Below, piece by piece: positions 9,402 to 20,470 of a DNA stretch of 64,000 nucleotides. Below the pieces are notes generated by a model, which saw nothing but the letters and a program-made list of their open reading frames with translations, made no database searches and was not told the DNA's origin. Position numbers and translations under genes: made by a program. Every line of letters begins with the position of its first letter. Within the stretch, counting starts at the first letter, position 1. Source of the stretch: Actinopolyspora halophila DSM 43834. GTDB taxonomy: Bacteria > Actinomycetota > Actinomycetes > Mycobacteriales > Pseudonocardiaceae. The stretch spans positions 1,653,276 to 1,717,275 of the forward strand of contig NZ_AQUI01000002.1 in the NCBI RefSeq assembly GCF_000371785.1, given 5' to 3'.

Positions 9402-11234
9402 ATGACCAGCGCCAACACCAGGCAGAATCCGGCCCCGGAAGCGTCCCCGGGGCAACGTCCGAAGCCGGCCCCGCCCAACGGAGCCCCGGTAAGAGCGACC
9501 GGTGCCCAAGCACTGGTCCGCTCGTTGGAGGCCGTGGGCTGCGAGGTGGTCTTCGGCATACCGGGCGGAACGATTCTTCCCACCTACGACCCACTCCTGG
9601 ACTCGACCAAGGTGCGCCACGTGCTCGTTCGGCACGAGCAGGCCGCCGGTCACGCGGCGGCCGGATACGCGCAGGTCACGGGAGGTACCGGAGTCTGCAT
9701 GGCCACCTCGGGGCCGGGAGCGACCAACCTGGTCACCACACTGGCCGACGCGCACATGGACTCGGTTCCGGTGGTGGCGATCACGGGGCAGCAGAGCACC
9801 GGCCTGATCGGTACCGACGCCTTCCAGGAAGCCGACATCTGCGGCATCACACTGCCCGTGACCAAGCACAACTTCCTGGTCACCGATCCGGCCGAGATCC
9901 CGCGCACCATCGCCGAGGCGTTCTACATCGCATCCAGTGGTCGTCCGGGGCCGGTGTTGGTGGACATTCCCAAGGACGTCCAGCAGCTGACCATGTCCTT
10001 CTCCTGGCCGCCGGAGCAGCGGTTGCCCGGATACCGGCCCGTCGGCAAACCGCACGGCAAGCAGGTTCGCGAAGCGGCGCGACTGATGGGCGAGGCCAAG
10101 CGCCCGGTGCTCTACGTCGGTGGCGGGGTGCTCAAGGCCGAGGCGTCCGCGGAACTGGCCAGGCTCGCCGAGCACACCGGTATCCCTGTGGTCACCACGC
10201 TGATGGCCCGGGGCGCGTTCCCCGATTCGCACCCTCTGCACCTGGGGATGCCGGGCATGCACGGGACGGTTCCCGCGGTGGCCGCGATGCAGCGGTCCGA
10301 TCTGCTGATCGCACTGGGAACCCGCTTCGACGACAGGGTCACCGGGCAGCTGTCGGGATTCGCGCCGGAAGCCAAGGTCGTGCACGCCGACATCGATCCG
10401 GCCGAGATCTCCAAGAACAGGGCCGCCGACGTGCCGATCGTGGGGGACTGCAAGGAAGTCCTGGCCGAACTCCTCGAAGCCGTGGACGGTTCCTCCGCGG
10501 AACAGGAACGCGGTGACCTTTCCGAGTGGTGGGAGCAGCTGGAGGACTGGCGCAGCCGCTTCCCCCTCGGCTACGACTGGCCTGCCGACGGCACGCTCTC
10601 GCCCGAGTACGTGATCGAGCGGATCGGGCAGCTCGCGGGGCCGGAGGCGGTCTACAGCGCGGGAGTGGGACAGCACCAGATGTGGGCGGCCCAGTTCATC
10701 GAGTACCAACGTCCGGGCAGCTGGCTCAACTCCGGTGGGCTCGGAACGATGGGCTACGCCGTTCCCGCGGCGATGGGCGCCAAGGCGGGGGCCCCCGACC
10801 GACAGGTGTGGGCCATCGACGGGGACGGCTGCTTCCAGATGACGAACCAGGAACTGGCCACCTGCGCCATCGAGGGGCTGCCGATCAAGGTGGCGGTCAT
10901 CAACAACGGCAACCTCGGTATGGTCCGACAGTGGCAGAACCTCTTCTACGCCGAGCGTTACTCACAAAGTGATCTCGGCACCCACGGGCACCGCATCCCC
11001 GACTTCTCGCTGCTGGCCGAGGCGCTCGGAGGCGTGGGGATGAGGTGTGAGTCCGCTTCCGACGTGGACAGCGTCATCAAGCGGGCGATGGAGATCGACG
11101 ACCGACCCGTGGTCATCGATTTCGTGGTGGGCAAGGACGCGCAAGTGTGGCCGATGGTGGCCGCCGGAACCGGAAACGACGAAATCATGGCGGCGCGCGG
11201 AATCCGCCCGCTGTTCGACGACGACGAGGGGTGA
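9402..11234 (+). CDS. ilvB: Acetolactate synthase large subunit
   Basis: A 610-aa catalytic subunit of acetohydroxyacid synthase: condenses pyruvate with pyruvate (valine, leucine) or 2-oxobutyrate (isoleucine) using ThDP, Mg2+ and FAD. ThDP-binding N domain with the catalytic Glu in [14 protein letters not shown] (near residue 78), a central FAD domain, and a C-terminal ThDP motif beginning GDGC and running to NNG (about 471-505). ATG 9402 follows a GAGG about 10 nt upstream. It overlaps or abuts ilvN and lies under the leader-peptide attenuator. The 2-oxobutyrate could come from cimA in this window. Confidence 0.97.
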   Translation: MTSANTRQNPAPEASPGQRPKPAPPNGAPVRATGAQALVRSLEAVGCEVVFGIPGGTILPTYDPLLDSTKVRHVLVRHEQAAGHAAAGYAQVTGGTGVCMATSGPGATNLVTTLADAHMDSVPVVAITGQQSTGLIGTDAFQEADICGITLPVTKHNFLVTDPAEIPRTIAEAFYIASSGRPGPVLVDIPKDVQQLTMSFSWPPEQRLPGYRPVGKPHGKQVREAARLMGEAKRPVLYVGGGVLKAEASAELARLAEHTGIPVVTTLMARGAFPDSHPLHLGMPGMHGTVPAVAAMQRSDLLIALGTRFDDRVTGQLSGFAPEAKVVHADIDPAEISKNRAADVPIVGDCKEVLAELLEAVDGSSAEQERGDLSEWWEQLEDWRSRFPLGYDWPADGTLSPEYVIERIGQLAGPEAVYSAGVGQHQMWAAQFIEYQRPGSWLNSGGLGTMGYAVPAAMGAKAGAPDRQVWAIDGDGCFQMTNQELATCAIEGLPIKVAVINNGNLGMVRQWQNLFYAERYSQSDLGTHGHRIPDFSLLAEALGGVGMRCESASDVDSVIKRAMEIDDRPVVIDFVVGKDAQVWPMVAAGTGNDEIMAARGIRPLFDDDEG

Positions 11235-11242
11235 GCGCGTCG

Positions 11243-12788
<1,546 letters not shown>

Positions 12789-12803
12789 TTCCGAGCGGTT
12801 CGA

Positions 12804-12846
12804 CGGGCCGTCCGTCCGGTGTCGCGCCGGGTGGGCGGCCCGTTTT
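12804..12846 (+). terminator. ilvBNC terminator
   Basis: 16-bp stem with three G-U pairs (arms beginning at 12804 and ending at 12842), 7-nt loop, followed by TTTT at 12843-12846. Confidence 0.75.
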
Positions 12847-12869
12847 CGCGTGGGGAGAAGCGCCCTTCC

Positions 12870-12898
12870 TGTCGAGGAGGGGCCCGGATCGGTATTAT
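12870..12898 (+). promoter_or_regulatory. Promoter of the DUF397 gene (leaderless)
   Basis: TGTCGA (12870-12875) and TATTAT (12893-12898) are separated by 17 bp; the GTG start lies 7 nt after the -10 box, so the transcript is likely leaderless. Confidence 0.55.
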
Positions 12899-12905
12899 CC
12901 GCTTC

Positions 12906-13151
12906 GTGAGCGAGGAAACGCAGCCGGTCGACGACAAAGCCCACATCAGGGATCAGCTCGACTTCAGCACGGCCGAGTGGATCACCAGTACCGACGACGA
13001 TGACGAGCCCGGGGTGGAGATCGCCTTCGTGGACGGCTACATAGGCATGCGCAACGGCGCGGACCCGGAGGGACCGGTGCTCGTGTTCACTCCCGAGGAG
13101 TGGGACGCGTTCGTCGCCGGTGCCAAGGACGGTGAGTTCGACGAACCGTGA
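12906..13151 (+). CDS. DUF397 domain-containing protein
   Basis: An 81-aa acidic protein starting at GTG 12906. Its second half fits DUF397: a VEIAFVDG strand, an MRNGADPEGPVL segment matching the family's D(S/A)KDPxGPVL motif, and the FTPEEWDAFVAGAKDGEFD C-terminus. DUF397 proteins are abundant in actinomycetes and usually sit beside an XRE-type helix-turn-helix partner; here there is none, the neighbours being ilvC and serA. Function unknown. Confidence 0.8.
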   Translation: MSEETQPVDDKAHIRDQLDFSTAEWITSTDDDDEPGVEIAFVDGYIGMRNGADPEGPVLVFTPEEWDAFVAGAKDGEFDEP

Positions 13152-13164
13152 AACTTCCACCGTA

Positions 13165-13191
13165 ACCTGCCCGTGATGGAAACGGGCAGGT
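13165..13191 (+). terminator. Terminator after the DUF397 gene
   Basis: Perfect 10-bp stem (13165-13174 with 13182-13191), 7-nt loop, no T-run, 13 nt after the stop. Confidence 0.55.
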
Positions 13192-13391
13192 GCACCGCAC
13201 TGCCCGCGAAGCTGTGTGCGGCGGTTTCGCTGTTCGATGTCGTTTTCGACCGGAAGGTCCGGATGTGGCGTTACGGTGATACGTCCAACACTTGTGTGAA
13301 CGGATTCTCATATCGGCGTTAAACTGCTGCACCGTCCGGCACAATGGCGTGCCTTTGCTTCGACCCTGATCTCTGTTACTGGAGCGCGCCC

Positions 13392-14987
13392 GTGACCAAC
13401 GCAAGCCGTCCTGTCGTCCTGATCGCTGAGAAGCTGGCTCCTTCGGTGCTGGAAGCATTCGGAGACGAGGTCGAGATCCGCCACGTCGACGGCACCGATC
13501 GTCCCGCCCTACTCGAGGCCGTCGCCGACGCCGACGCGCTGCTGGTCCGTTCGGCGACGAAGGTCGACACCGAGGTTTACTCCGCGAGCACGCGGTTGAA
13601 GATCGTCGCCCGTGCGGGCGTGGGACTGGACAACGTCGAGGTTCCCGCCGCGACCGAACGCGGCATCATGGTGGTCAACGCCCCGACCTCCAACATCGTT
13701 TCGGCCGCCGAACACGCCATCGCGCTGTTGCTGGCCGTCGCCCGCAACGTCGCAGTCGCGGACGCGAGCCTGCGCGAGGGAGAGTGGAAGCGCAGCGCCT
13801 TCAGCGGTGTGGAGCTCAACGGCAAGACCTTCGGTGTCATCGGTCTCGGCAAGATCGGTCAGCTCGTCGCGCAGCGACTCGAGGCGTTCGGTGCGAAGCT
13901 GATCGCCTACGACCCCTACGTCTCCGCGGCCCGCGCGGCCCAGCTCGGCATCGAGCTGGTCAGCCTCGACGAGCTGCTGCAGCGTGCCGACGCGATGTCC
14001 ATCCACCTGCCCAAGACGGCGGAAACCCTCGGGCTCATCGGTGCCGAGGAGCTCAAGAAGTGCAAGCAGGGCGCCATCGTCATCAACGCCGCCCGCGGTG
14101 GACTCATCGACGAGGACGCGTTGGCCGACGCCCTGCGCAGCGGCCACCTCGGTGGTGCGGGCATCGACGTCTACAGCAGCGAGCCCAACACCTCCAGCCC
14201 GCTGTTCGAGCTCTCCAACGTGGTCGCCACTCCGCACCTCGGGGCTTCCACGGCCGAGGCCCAGGACCGTGCGGGCACCGATGTCGCCCACTCCACGCTG
14301 CAGGCGCTGCGTGGCGAGTTCGTCCCCGATGCGGTCAACGTCCAGGGCGGGGCCGTCGGTGAGGAGGTGCGCCCGTACCTGCCGCTGACGCAGAAGCTCG
14401 GGTCCCTGCTGGCCGCCGTGCTGGGGTCGACCCCGACATCGGTCACTGTCGAGGCCCGCGGCGAGCTCGCCGAGGAGGACGTGTCCGTGCTGCCGCTGGC
14501 GGCGCTGCGCGGGGTCTTCGCCGGTGCGGTGGAGAGCCAGGTCACCTTCGTGAACGCTCCGCAGCTCGCCGAGGACCTCGGAGTGGACATCGATGTGAAG
14601 ACCGCTCCGGAGAGCGCGAGCCACCGCAGTGTCGTGTCGGTGCGCGCGGTGCTGTCCGACGGCCGCACCGGTGTGGTCTCGGGTGCGCTGGACGGGCCGA
14701 ACCAGGTCGAGAAGCTGGTCGAGGTCAACGGCAGGCACTTCGACCTGCGGGCCGAGGGCAGCGTCCTGCTGCTCGAGTACCCGGACCGTCCGGGCGTCAT
14801 GGGCAAGGTCGGCACGCTGCTCGGCGAGGTCGGGACCAACATCGAGGCCGCCCAGATCAGCCAGACCTACGACGGATCGGACGCGATCATGCTGTTGCGC
14901 GTGGATCGTCCGGTGGACGCGGGCGTCATCGAACCCATCGGAGCCGCTGTTGGAGCCAAGACGGTGCGCACCGTCAGCTTCGAGTGA
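13392..14987 (+). CDS. serA: D-3-phosphoglycerate dehydrogenase
   Basis: A 531-aa type-I (long) PHGDH catalysing the first step of serine synthesis, 3-phosphoglycerate to phosphohydroxypyruvate with NAD+. GTG 13392 gives the usual N-terminus (TNASRPVVLIAEKLAP). It shows the NAD motif GLGKIGQ (near 150), the catalytic Arg in NAARGG and His in TPHLGAS, an intervening ASB domain (320-450) and a C-terminal ACT domain (455-531, YPDRPGVMGKVGTLLG) that senses serine in the mycobacterial homologue. Monocistronic: a hairpin precedes it and a strong intrinsic terminator follows. Confidence 0.96.
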   Translation: MTNASRPVVLIAEKLAPSVLEAFGDEVEIRHVDGTDRPALLEAVADADALLVRSATKVDTEVYSASTRLKIVARAGVGLDNVEVPAATERGIMVVNAPTSNIVSAAEHAIALLLAVARNVAVADASLREGEWKRSAFSGVELNGKTFGVIGLGKIGQLVAQRLEAFGAKLIAYDPYVSAARAAQLGIELVSLDELLQRADAMSIHLPKTAETLGLIGAEELKKCKQGAIVINAARGGLIDEDALADALRSGHLGGAGIDVYSSEPNTSSPLFELSNVVATPHLGASTAEAQDRAGTDVAHSTLQALRGEFVPDAVNVQGGAVGEEVRPYLPLTQKLGSLLAAVLGSTPTSVTVEARGELAEEDVSVLPLAALRGVFAGAVESQVTFVNAPQLAEDLGVDIDVKTAPESASHRSVVSVRAVLSDGRTGVVSGALDGPNQVEKLVEVNGRHFDLRAEGSVLLLEYPDRPGVMGKVGTLLGEVGTNIEAAQISQTYDGSDAIMLLRVDRPVDAGVIEPIGAAVGAKTVRTVSFE

Positions 14988-15289
14988 GTTCTCGGGTGTG
15001 ATCCCGGTGGGATCCGCACCGTTCGTTGTCGGAGGGGTCGTCGCGTGTAGCGGCGGCCCCTCTTTTTCGGAACCGGGGTCGCCACCCCGCGTGCCTGATC
15101 GGCTACCGGAGGGTGGGGCAGGGCCGCTGCCCTCGCTTGAACGGTGGATACTCACCCATTCGGGTGTCCCACTGAGCGGGGAGTGCTGTCCATTTGAAGG
15201 GTCCGGCGTGCCGTGCCGTGATCGGGGGACGGTAGTCTGCGGGGCGACGTTTCAGTCCCAGGTCGGGGCAGTACTCGGGAGGTGTGTGC
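14988..15289. other. serA-leuB intergenic region
   Basis: About 300 bases. They hold the serA terminator and then a leuB upstream region in which TAGTCT (15233-15238) is a possible -10 box. I looked for a Leu-rich leader peptide or attenuator like those before ilvB and cimA and saw none. Confidence 0.5.
15033..15067 (+). terminator. serA terminator
   Basis: 12-bp stem with two G-U pairs, 5-nt loop, then a T5 run; a textbook intrinsic terminator about 45 nt after the serA stop. Confidence 0.85.
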
Positions 15290-16333
15290 ATGCGGCTCGC
15301 TGTGATCCCAGGTGACGGGATCGGGCCGGAAGTGGTGGCCGAGGCTTTGAAGGTACTCGGAGAAGTGGTGCCCGAAACGGAGATCACGCGGTATGATCTG
15401 GGCGCTGCTCGCTGGCACAACACCGGGGAGCTACTGCCCGAGTCCGTGCTGGGGGAGATGCGGGAGCAGGACGGCATCCTGCTCGGTGCGGTGGGGGATC
15501 CATCGGTGCCCAGCGGAATCCTCGAGCGCGGACTGCTGCTGCGGTTGCGTTTCGAACTCGACCACCACGTGAACCTGCGGCCCGCGCGGTTGTACCCGGG
15601 AGTTCAGAGCCCGATCGCCGATCCGGGCGACATCGACATGGTGGTCGTGCGGGAGGGAACCGAGGGCCCCTATGCGGGCAACGGTGGCCTGCTGCGTAAG
15701 GACACTCCCCAGGAAGTCGCCACCGAGGTGAGCCTGAACACCGCGTTCGGAGTCGAGCGAGTGGTCAGGGATGCTTTCGCCAGGGCTTCGTCCCGCCCGC
15801 GCAAGCATCTGACCCTGGTGCACAAGACCAACGTGCTCAGTCACGCCGGGTCCCTGTGGTCGCGTGTCGTCGAGGAGCTCTCGCTGCAGTACCCGGACGT
15901 CACCGTGGCCTACGAGCACGTCGACGCGACGACGATCCACCTGGTCCAGGACCCGAGCAGGTTCGACGTGATCGTCACCGACAATCTGTTCGGCGACATC
16001 ATCACCGATCTCGCGGGGGCCGTCACGGGAGGTATCGGTCGGGCCGCCAGCGGCAACATCGACGCGACGAGGCGGAACCCGAGCATGTTCGAGCCCGTGC
16101 ACGGAAGTGCGCCCGACATCGCCGGGCAGGGGACCGCCGATCCGACCGCGGCCGTGCTCTCCGTGGCGTTGCTGCTCGATCACGTGGGCTACACCGAGGC
16201 GGCGCGCAGGGTCCAGGCCTCCGTGTCGTTCGATCTGGCGACCCGGGACCACTCCGCGCCCGGAGCCACTCACGCCATCGGGGACCGGTTGGCCGCGCTC
16301 GTTTCCTCCAGGGAGGTCGTACAACAGACCTGA
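15290..16333 (+). CDS. leuB: 3-isopropylmalate dehydrogenase
   Basis: A 347-aa NAD-dependent beta-decarboxylating dehydrogenase of leucine synthesis. Start ATG 15290 is placed by GGGAGG at 15277-15282; it opens [16 protein letters not shown], the family signature. The substrate loop with [19 protein letters not shown], the KTNVL segment (Lys near 185), and the Mg2+-binding D in [15 protein letters not shown] are all present. Such enzymes can also act on methylmalate formed after CimA in isoleucine synthesis, which fits cimA being next. It does not overlap cimA; a terminator-type attenuator lies between them. Confidence 0.95.
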   Translation: MRLAVIPGDGIGPEVVAEALKVLGEVVPETEITRYDLGAARWHNTGELLPESVLGEMREQDGILLGAVGDPSVPSGILERGLLLRLRFELDHHVNLRPARLYPGVQSPIADPGDIDMVVVREGTEGPYAGNGGLLRKDTPQEVATEVSLNTAFGVERVVRDAFARASSRPRKHLTLVHKTNVLSHAGSLWSRVVEELSLQYPDVTVAYEHVDATTIHLVQDPSRFDVIVTDNLFGDIITDLAGAVTGGIGRAASGNIDATRRNPSMFEPVHGSAPDIAGQGTADPTAAVLSVALLLDHVGYTEAARRVQASVSFDLATRDHSAPGATHAIGDRLAALVSSREVVQQT

Positions 16334-16425
16334 CCGGACACGTGGTTTCGTCCGGCGGAACGTCGACGCGCCTCCTCGTGTCCGGATCATGGGAAAAAGG
16401 GCCCAGTGGGTGGAGCGGAAGCGCT

Positions 16426-16488
16426 GTGTGCGAACATGACCGCGTGTTCCGCCACGTGAAGGACATTATTGGCAAGCGCGTCGGGTGA
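16426..16488 (+). CDS. cimA leader peptide (about 20 aa)
   Basis: Short frame from GTG 16426 (GGAG about 10 nt upstream) to TGA 16486-16488, product ending VKDIIGKRVG. It has two consecutive Ile codons, both ATT, which is rare in this genome where Ile is nearly always ATC. GTG 16444 in the same frame is an alternative start. The last codons form the left arm of the next stem. Stalling at the ATT pair when Ile-tRNA is short is the expected sensing step (inference). Confidence 0.65.
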   Translation: MCEHDRVFRHVKDIIGKRVG

Positions 16489-16514
16489 ATCGACTTCCTG
16501 TTCGCCCGACGCGC
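16476..16514 (+). promoter_or_regulatory. cimA attenuator: leader stem
   Basis: Perfect 10-bp inverted repeat, 16476-16485 with 16505-16514. The left arm is the last codons of the leader peptide and ends one base before its stop codon. It abuts the terminator that starts at 16515, the same order as in the ilvB leader. Confidence 0.7.
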
Positions 16515-16546
16515 AGACCTCTCGCATCCGCGAGGGGTCTTTTTTT
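16515..16546 (+). terminator. cimA attenuator terminator
   Basis: 11-bp stem with one G-U pair (16515-16525 with 16530-16540), ATCC loop, and a run of seven T at 16540-16546. It is about 70 nt upstream of the cimA start. Confidence 0.85.
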
Positions 16547-16617
16547 GTTTCCCAGTGGATCCGCCAAGCGTCCACCGCACGTTCCGGACCAACCGAACAT
16601 CGTCCTTTGGAGGGACA

Positions 16618-18306
16618 GTGACCCGCACCAGCCCGGCAGGAACTCCGTCCGCGGACACTTTTCACGTCTACGACACCACACTGCGTGACGGAGCTCAACG
16701 TGAAGGTATCTCCTACTCGGTGTCGGACAAGCTCGCCGTCGCGAGCACGTTGGACGCCCTCGGTGTGGGGTTCATCGAGGGAGGCTGGCCCGGAGCGCTG
16801 CCCAAGGACACCGAGTTCTTCCAACGAGCGGCGGAGGGCGAACTCGAACTCAGGCACTCCGTGCTCACCGCCTTCGGCTCCACGCGCAGGCCCGGCGTCT
16901 CCGTGCGGGAGGACGCGCAGGTAGCGGCGCTGCTCGAATCCAGGGCGCCCGTGGTGACCCTGGTCGCGAAAGCCGACAGCAGGCACATCGAGCACGCGCT
17001 GCGCACCGATGTGGCGGAGAACTGCGCGATGGTGGCGGACACCGTGCGTCATCTCGTCGAACACGGGCGACGCGTGTTCCTGGACGCCGAGCACTTCTTC
17101 GACGGGTACGCCCACGACCCCGACACGGCGCTGCGGGTGCTGGAGTCGGCCGTGCACGCGGGGGCCGATCTGGTCTGTCTCTGCGACACCAACGGCGGCC
17201 AGCTGCCCACCGGTCTGGCGCGAACGGTCGAGGAGGTCATCCGGCGCACCGGTTTCCGGGTGGGAATCCACTGCCAGGACGACACCGGATGTGCCGTGGC
17301 GAACACGCTGGCCGCGGTTCAGGCCGGGGCGAGCCACGTGCAGTGCACGGCCAACGGGTACGGCGAGCGCGCGGGAAACGCCGATCTGTTCTCCGTGATC
17401 GGCAATCTGGAGACCAAGCTCGACATCCCGGTACTTCCCGAGGGCAACCTCGCCGAACTCAGCCGCGTCTCGCACGCGCTGGCCGAGATCGCCAATCTCG
17501 CCCCGGACACGCACCAGGCCTACGTGGGCACCTCCACCTTCGCCCACAAGGCCGGGCTGCACGCCAGCGCGATCAAGGTGGACCCGGAACTGTACAACCA
17601 CATCGATCCGGAACGGGTGGGCAACGGAATGCGCGTGCTGGTCACCGAGATGGCCGGACGCGCGAGCCTGGAACTCAAGGCGGCCGAGCTCGGCCTGGAC
17701 CTGAGTGGTTCGCCCGATGCGGTGACCGGCGCGGTGCGCAGGGTGAAGGAACTGGAAGCCCACGGATGGTCGTTCGAGGGGGCCGACGCCTCGCTGGAGC
17801 TGCTGCTGCGCCGTGAACTCGCGGTCGCCGAGGGAACGACGGCCCGCGAGGGGGAGCCGCAGACCTCCGTCGGTGCTTCGTTCGGAGCTCCCTTCGAGCT
17901 GGAGTCCTACCGGGTCTCGCTCGACCACCGTCCGGACGGGCAGGTCGTGTCCGAAGTGACGGTCAAGTTGCACGTGGACGGTGAGCGGGTCATCGCCACG
18001 GCCGAGGGGAACGGCCCGGTCAACGCGTTGGACGCCGCGCTCCGCGCGGGACTCGTGCCGCGGCTCCCCTGGCTCGACGAGGTCGAGCTGGTGGATTACA
18101 AGGTGCGGATCCTCACCGACGCCTCGGGGACGGACGCGGTCACCAGGGTGCTCGTCGAATCGCGGGACGAGTCCCTCGAGTGGACCACCGTGGGGGTCCA
18201 CGGCAACATCGTCGAGGCCAGCTGGTACGCGCTGCGTGACGCGTTCGCCCACAAAGCGATACGGCGGGCCGGGATCAGCGAGGCGAGTCTGCCGGGAAGC
18301 GGGTGA
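16618..18306 (+). CDS. cimA: Citramalate synthase
   Basis: A 562-aa enzyme of the LeuA/CimA/homocitrate-synthase family: condenses pyruvate and acetyl-CoA to (R)-citramalate, giving a threonine-independent route to 2-oxobutyrate and isoleucine. GTG 16618 follows GGAGGG. Visible: YDTTLRDGAQREG (catalytic TIM barrel start, metal-binding Asp), the HCQDDTGCAVANTLAA metal-site segment near 220, GTSTFAHKAGLHASA, and a C-terminal LeuA-type allosteric dimer domain (about 430-550). LeuA and homocitrate synthase are relatives; the two Ile codons in its leader and the overall family subtype favour CimA. Confidence 0.9.
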   Translation: MTRTSPAGTPSADTFHVYDTTLRDGAQREGISYSVSDKLAVASTLDALGVGFIEGGWPGALPKDTEFFQRAAEGELELRHSVLTAFGSTRRPGVSVREDAQVAALLESRAPVVTLVAKADSRHIEHALRTDVAENCAMVADTVRHLVEHGRRVFLDAEHFFDGYAHDPDTALRVLESAVHAGADLVCLCDTNGGQLPTGLARTVEEVIRRTGFRVGIHCQDDTGCAVANTLAAVQAGASHVQCTANGYGERAGNADLFSVIGNLETKLDIPVLPEGNLAELSRVSHALAEIANLAPDTHQAYVGTSTFAHKAGLHASAIKVDPELYNHIDPERVGNGMRVLVTEMAGRASLELKAAELGLDLSGSPDAVTGAVRRVKELEAHGWSFEGADASLELLLRRELAVAEGTTAREGEPQTSVGASFGAPFELESYRVSLDHRPDGQVVSEVTVKLHVDGERVIATAEGNGPVNALDAALRAGLVPRLPWLDEVELVDYKVRILTDASGTDAVTRVLVESRDESLEWTTVGVHGNIVEASWYALRDAFAHKAIRRAGISEASLPGSG

Positions 18307-18372
18307 CCAGGCGAGTTGTGCGGGCGCGCGACACGTAGGCTGTCCGGGGAAAGTAGATAACGGAGGTTTCGC

Positions 18373-19155
18373 TTGCGCCTGGCACGTGTTGCTCAACCCG
18401 AAGGGGTCTCGTTCGTCGCTCTGGAGCCGGATCCCAAGTCCCCCGGTGAGAAGGTGCTCGCCGTCGAGATCGACCAGCACCCGTTCGGGGAGCCGACGTT
18501 CACCGGCCGCAAATGGCCGATGGCCGACGTGCGGCTGCTGGCGCCGATCCTGCCGACCAAGGTGCTGTGCGTGGGGAAGAACTACGCCGAACACGCACGG
18601 GAGATGGGATCGGAGGTGCCGCCGAACCCGGTTCTGTTCATGAAGCCGTCGACGGCGGTCGTCGGTCCGAGCGCGCCGATCAAGATGCCCCCCGACTCCG
18701 AGCGGGTGGACTACGAGGGTGAACTCGCGGCAGTGATCGGACAGCCCTGCAAGGACGTTCCGGAGGCCCGCGGCACCGAGGTCGTGCTCGGCTACACGAT
18801 CGCCAACGATGTGACCGCGCGGGACCAGCAGCAGGCCGACGGGCAGTGGACGCGTTCCAAGAGCTACGACACCTTCTGCCCGCTCGGACCGTGGATCGAC
18901 ACGGCCGCGGATGCCTCGGATCTGGCGCTGCGCACGGAGCTGGACCGCGAACCGGTGCAGGAGTCGCGGACCTCTTTGCTGGTACACGACGTGGCCGGTC
19001 TGGTTTCGTACATCTCCCGCGTCATGACCCTGCTGCCCGGCGATGTGATCCTGACCGGAACTCCTTCGGGGGTCGGTTCGCTGCAGCCTGGGCAGAAGGT
19101 CTCGGTTTCCATCGACGGGCTGGGAACACTCACCAATCCGGTGCAACAGGCCTGA
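18373..19155 (+). CDS. Fumarylacetoacetate hydrolase (FAH) family protein
   Basis: A 260-aa FAH-superfamily enzyme, the group that cleaves or decarboxylates beta-diketo acids in aromatic degradation, or acts as acylpyruvase/oxaloacetate decarboxylase. TTG 18373 is set by GGAGG at 18362-18366. The CVGKNYAEHAREMGSE segment (near 60), FMKPSTAVVGP, the metal ligands in VDYEGELAAVIG, and ANDVTARDQQ are clear, with the C-terminal LTGTPSGVG motif. Substrate cannot be told from sequence. The mycobacterial homologue also sits next to gltX. Confidence 0.9.
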   Translation: MRLARVAQPEGVSFVALEPDPKSPGEKVLAVEIDQHPFGEPTFTGRKWPMADVRLLAPILPTKVLCVGKNYAEHAREMGSEVPPNPVLFMKPSTAVVGPSAPIKMPPDSERVDYEGELAAVIGQPCKDVPEARGTEVVLGYTIANDVTARDQQQADGQWTRSKSYDTFCPLGPWIDTAADASDLALRTELDREPVQESRTSLLVHDVAGLVSYISRVMTLLPGDVILTGTPSGVGSLQPGQKVSVSIDGLGTLTNPVQQA

Positions 19156-19195
19156 GCCGTCCCGGATCCGGTCGGACACCGGGTGTGGGGACGGC
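19156..19195. terminator. Bidirectional terminator FAH gene / FAD monooxygenase
   Basis: 8-bp outer stem (19156-19163 with 19188-19195) enclosing a second GC-rich inverted repeat, between two convergent genes. Confidence 0.5.
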
Positions 19196-19206
19196 CGCCG
19201 TGTGCG

Positions 19207-20439
19207 TCAGCGAACGGCGCTCCGCGGAGGCCGTTCCCGCACGGCTCCGTAGGCGAAGACGTACGGCGGTATCATCCGCAGCCACGGGACCTTCGGCAGC
19301 AGCCTCAGCGTCGGCGGCAGTCTCGTCCGGTCCTCGAAGTCGATACTTCCGCGCAGGGCGGGTTCTAGCACGTTGTCGTGGACGGTGCGCTGGATCCGCT
19401 GCAGCAGCGCGGTGACCGGTTTTCTGCGGTGCTGCACTGCGGCCACGTGGTGCCTGCGCAGTCTTCCGGCGCGCAGCGGGCCGGCGAGGTGCCGTGCCGT
19501 GGCCACGGCGTCCTGAACCGCGAGGTTGATGCCGATCCCACCCACCGGTGACATCGCGTGCGCGGCGTCACCGATGCAGAGCAGGCCGGGAATGTGCCAC
19601 TTGCGCATCCGGTCCAGGCTGACGTGCAGCAGTTTCACGTCCTCCCAGCTCCGTACGAGCTGTCGTCCGTCGTCCAGCCAGGGCAGGCGTTGCCGCAGGT
19701 CGTGGTTGAAGTTCTCGACGTCCCTGGCGCGTTCGGCCGCGTCGGTGCCCTTGGCGATTATCGAGGCGACCTGGTAGTAGTCCCCCCGGTCGAGCAGGGC
19801 GGTGAACGAACCGCTGCGAATCGTTCCGAAGGCTCCTGTCGGGTCCAGCGCCGTTTTCGGCACGCGGAACCACTGGACGTCCATCGGCGTGGGGAAGTCG
19901 CGCGGACTCAGTTCGGGGATTCCGCGGGCGAAGGAGTCCCGTCCGTCGCAGGCGACGGTTATGGGGGCCAGCAACCGTTCCGTGCTCCCGTCGGGGGAGC
20001 GGCACTCGACACCGGTCACTCTGCCGTTCTCCCGGACCGGCCCCGTCACCTCGGTCTCCATCAGCAGTGTGAAGTTCGGTTCCCGCTGTCCCTCGTTCGC
20101 GAGCAGATCGAGCAGGTCCCACTGCGGGACCATGGCGATGTAGTTGTACTTGATCGGCAGCCGTCGGAAGTCTCCCACGGTGTGGAATCCCCCGTCGGGG
20201 CCGACGGGGAGCCGTACCGTGTCGAGCCTGTTCTGCGGAAGTTCCGCGAACCGTTCGGCCAGGCCCAATTCGTCCAGCAGTGCCATGGTCGTGGGGTGCA
20301 CCGTGTCTCCCCTGAAGTCACGCAGGAAGTCGGAGTGCTTTTCCAGCACCGTCACGCTCACGCCGGAGCGTGCCAGCAGCAGGCCGAGGACCATGCCCGC
20401 GGGGCCGCCCCCGACGATGCAACAGGTGGTTCGCCTCAT
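19207..20439 (-). CDS. FAD-dependent monooxygenase (PHBH-like)
   Basis: A 410-aa class A flavoprotein hydroxylase. ATG 20439 is chosen for AGGAGG 6 nt upstream. N-terminal dinucleotide motif GGGPAGMVLGLLLARSG (8-24), then VLEKH; the DG motif ACDGRDSFAR (near 160), and the second FAD motif CIGDAAHAMSPVGGIGINLA near 285-305. It resembles para-hydroxybenzoate hydroxylase-type enzymes that use NAD(P)H and O2; substrate unknown. No equivalent sits here in the mycobacterial order, so it may be an insertion between the FAH gene and gltX. A palindrome 32 bp upstream suggests repressor control. Confidence 0.85.
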   Translation of the reverse strand: MRRTTCCIVGGGPAGMVLGLLLARSGVSVTVLEKHSDFLRDFRGDTVHPTTMALLDELGLAERFAELPQNRLDTVRLPVGPDGGFHTVGDFRRLPIKYNYIAMVPQWDLLDLLANEGQREPNFTLLMETEVTGPVRENGRVTGVECRSPDGSTERLLAPITVACDGRDSFARGIPELSPRDFPTPMDVQWFRVPKTALDPTGAFGTIRSGSFTALLDRGDYYQVASIIAKGTDAAERARDVENFNHDLRQRLPWLDDGRQLVRSWEDVKLLHVSLDRMRKWHIPGLLCIGDAAHAMSPVGGIGINLAVQDAVATARHLAGPLRAGRLRRHHVAAVQHRRKPVTALLQRIQRTVHDNVLEPALRGSIDFEDRTRLPPTLRLLPKVPWLRMIPPYVFAYGAVRERPPRSAVR

Positions 20440-20470
20440 CACGATCCTCCTAGCAAAACCTCCCAGCAAA

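Noticed and set aside
14988-15289. A Leu leader/attenuator before leuB
   Set aside because: The only terminator there belongs to serA; no leader frame with Leu codons and no competing stems were found.
16387-19179. Minus-strand frame of about 930 codons over cimA and the FAH gene
   Set aside because: Antisense to two well-supported genes, no domain signal, no ribosome-binding site.
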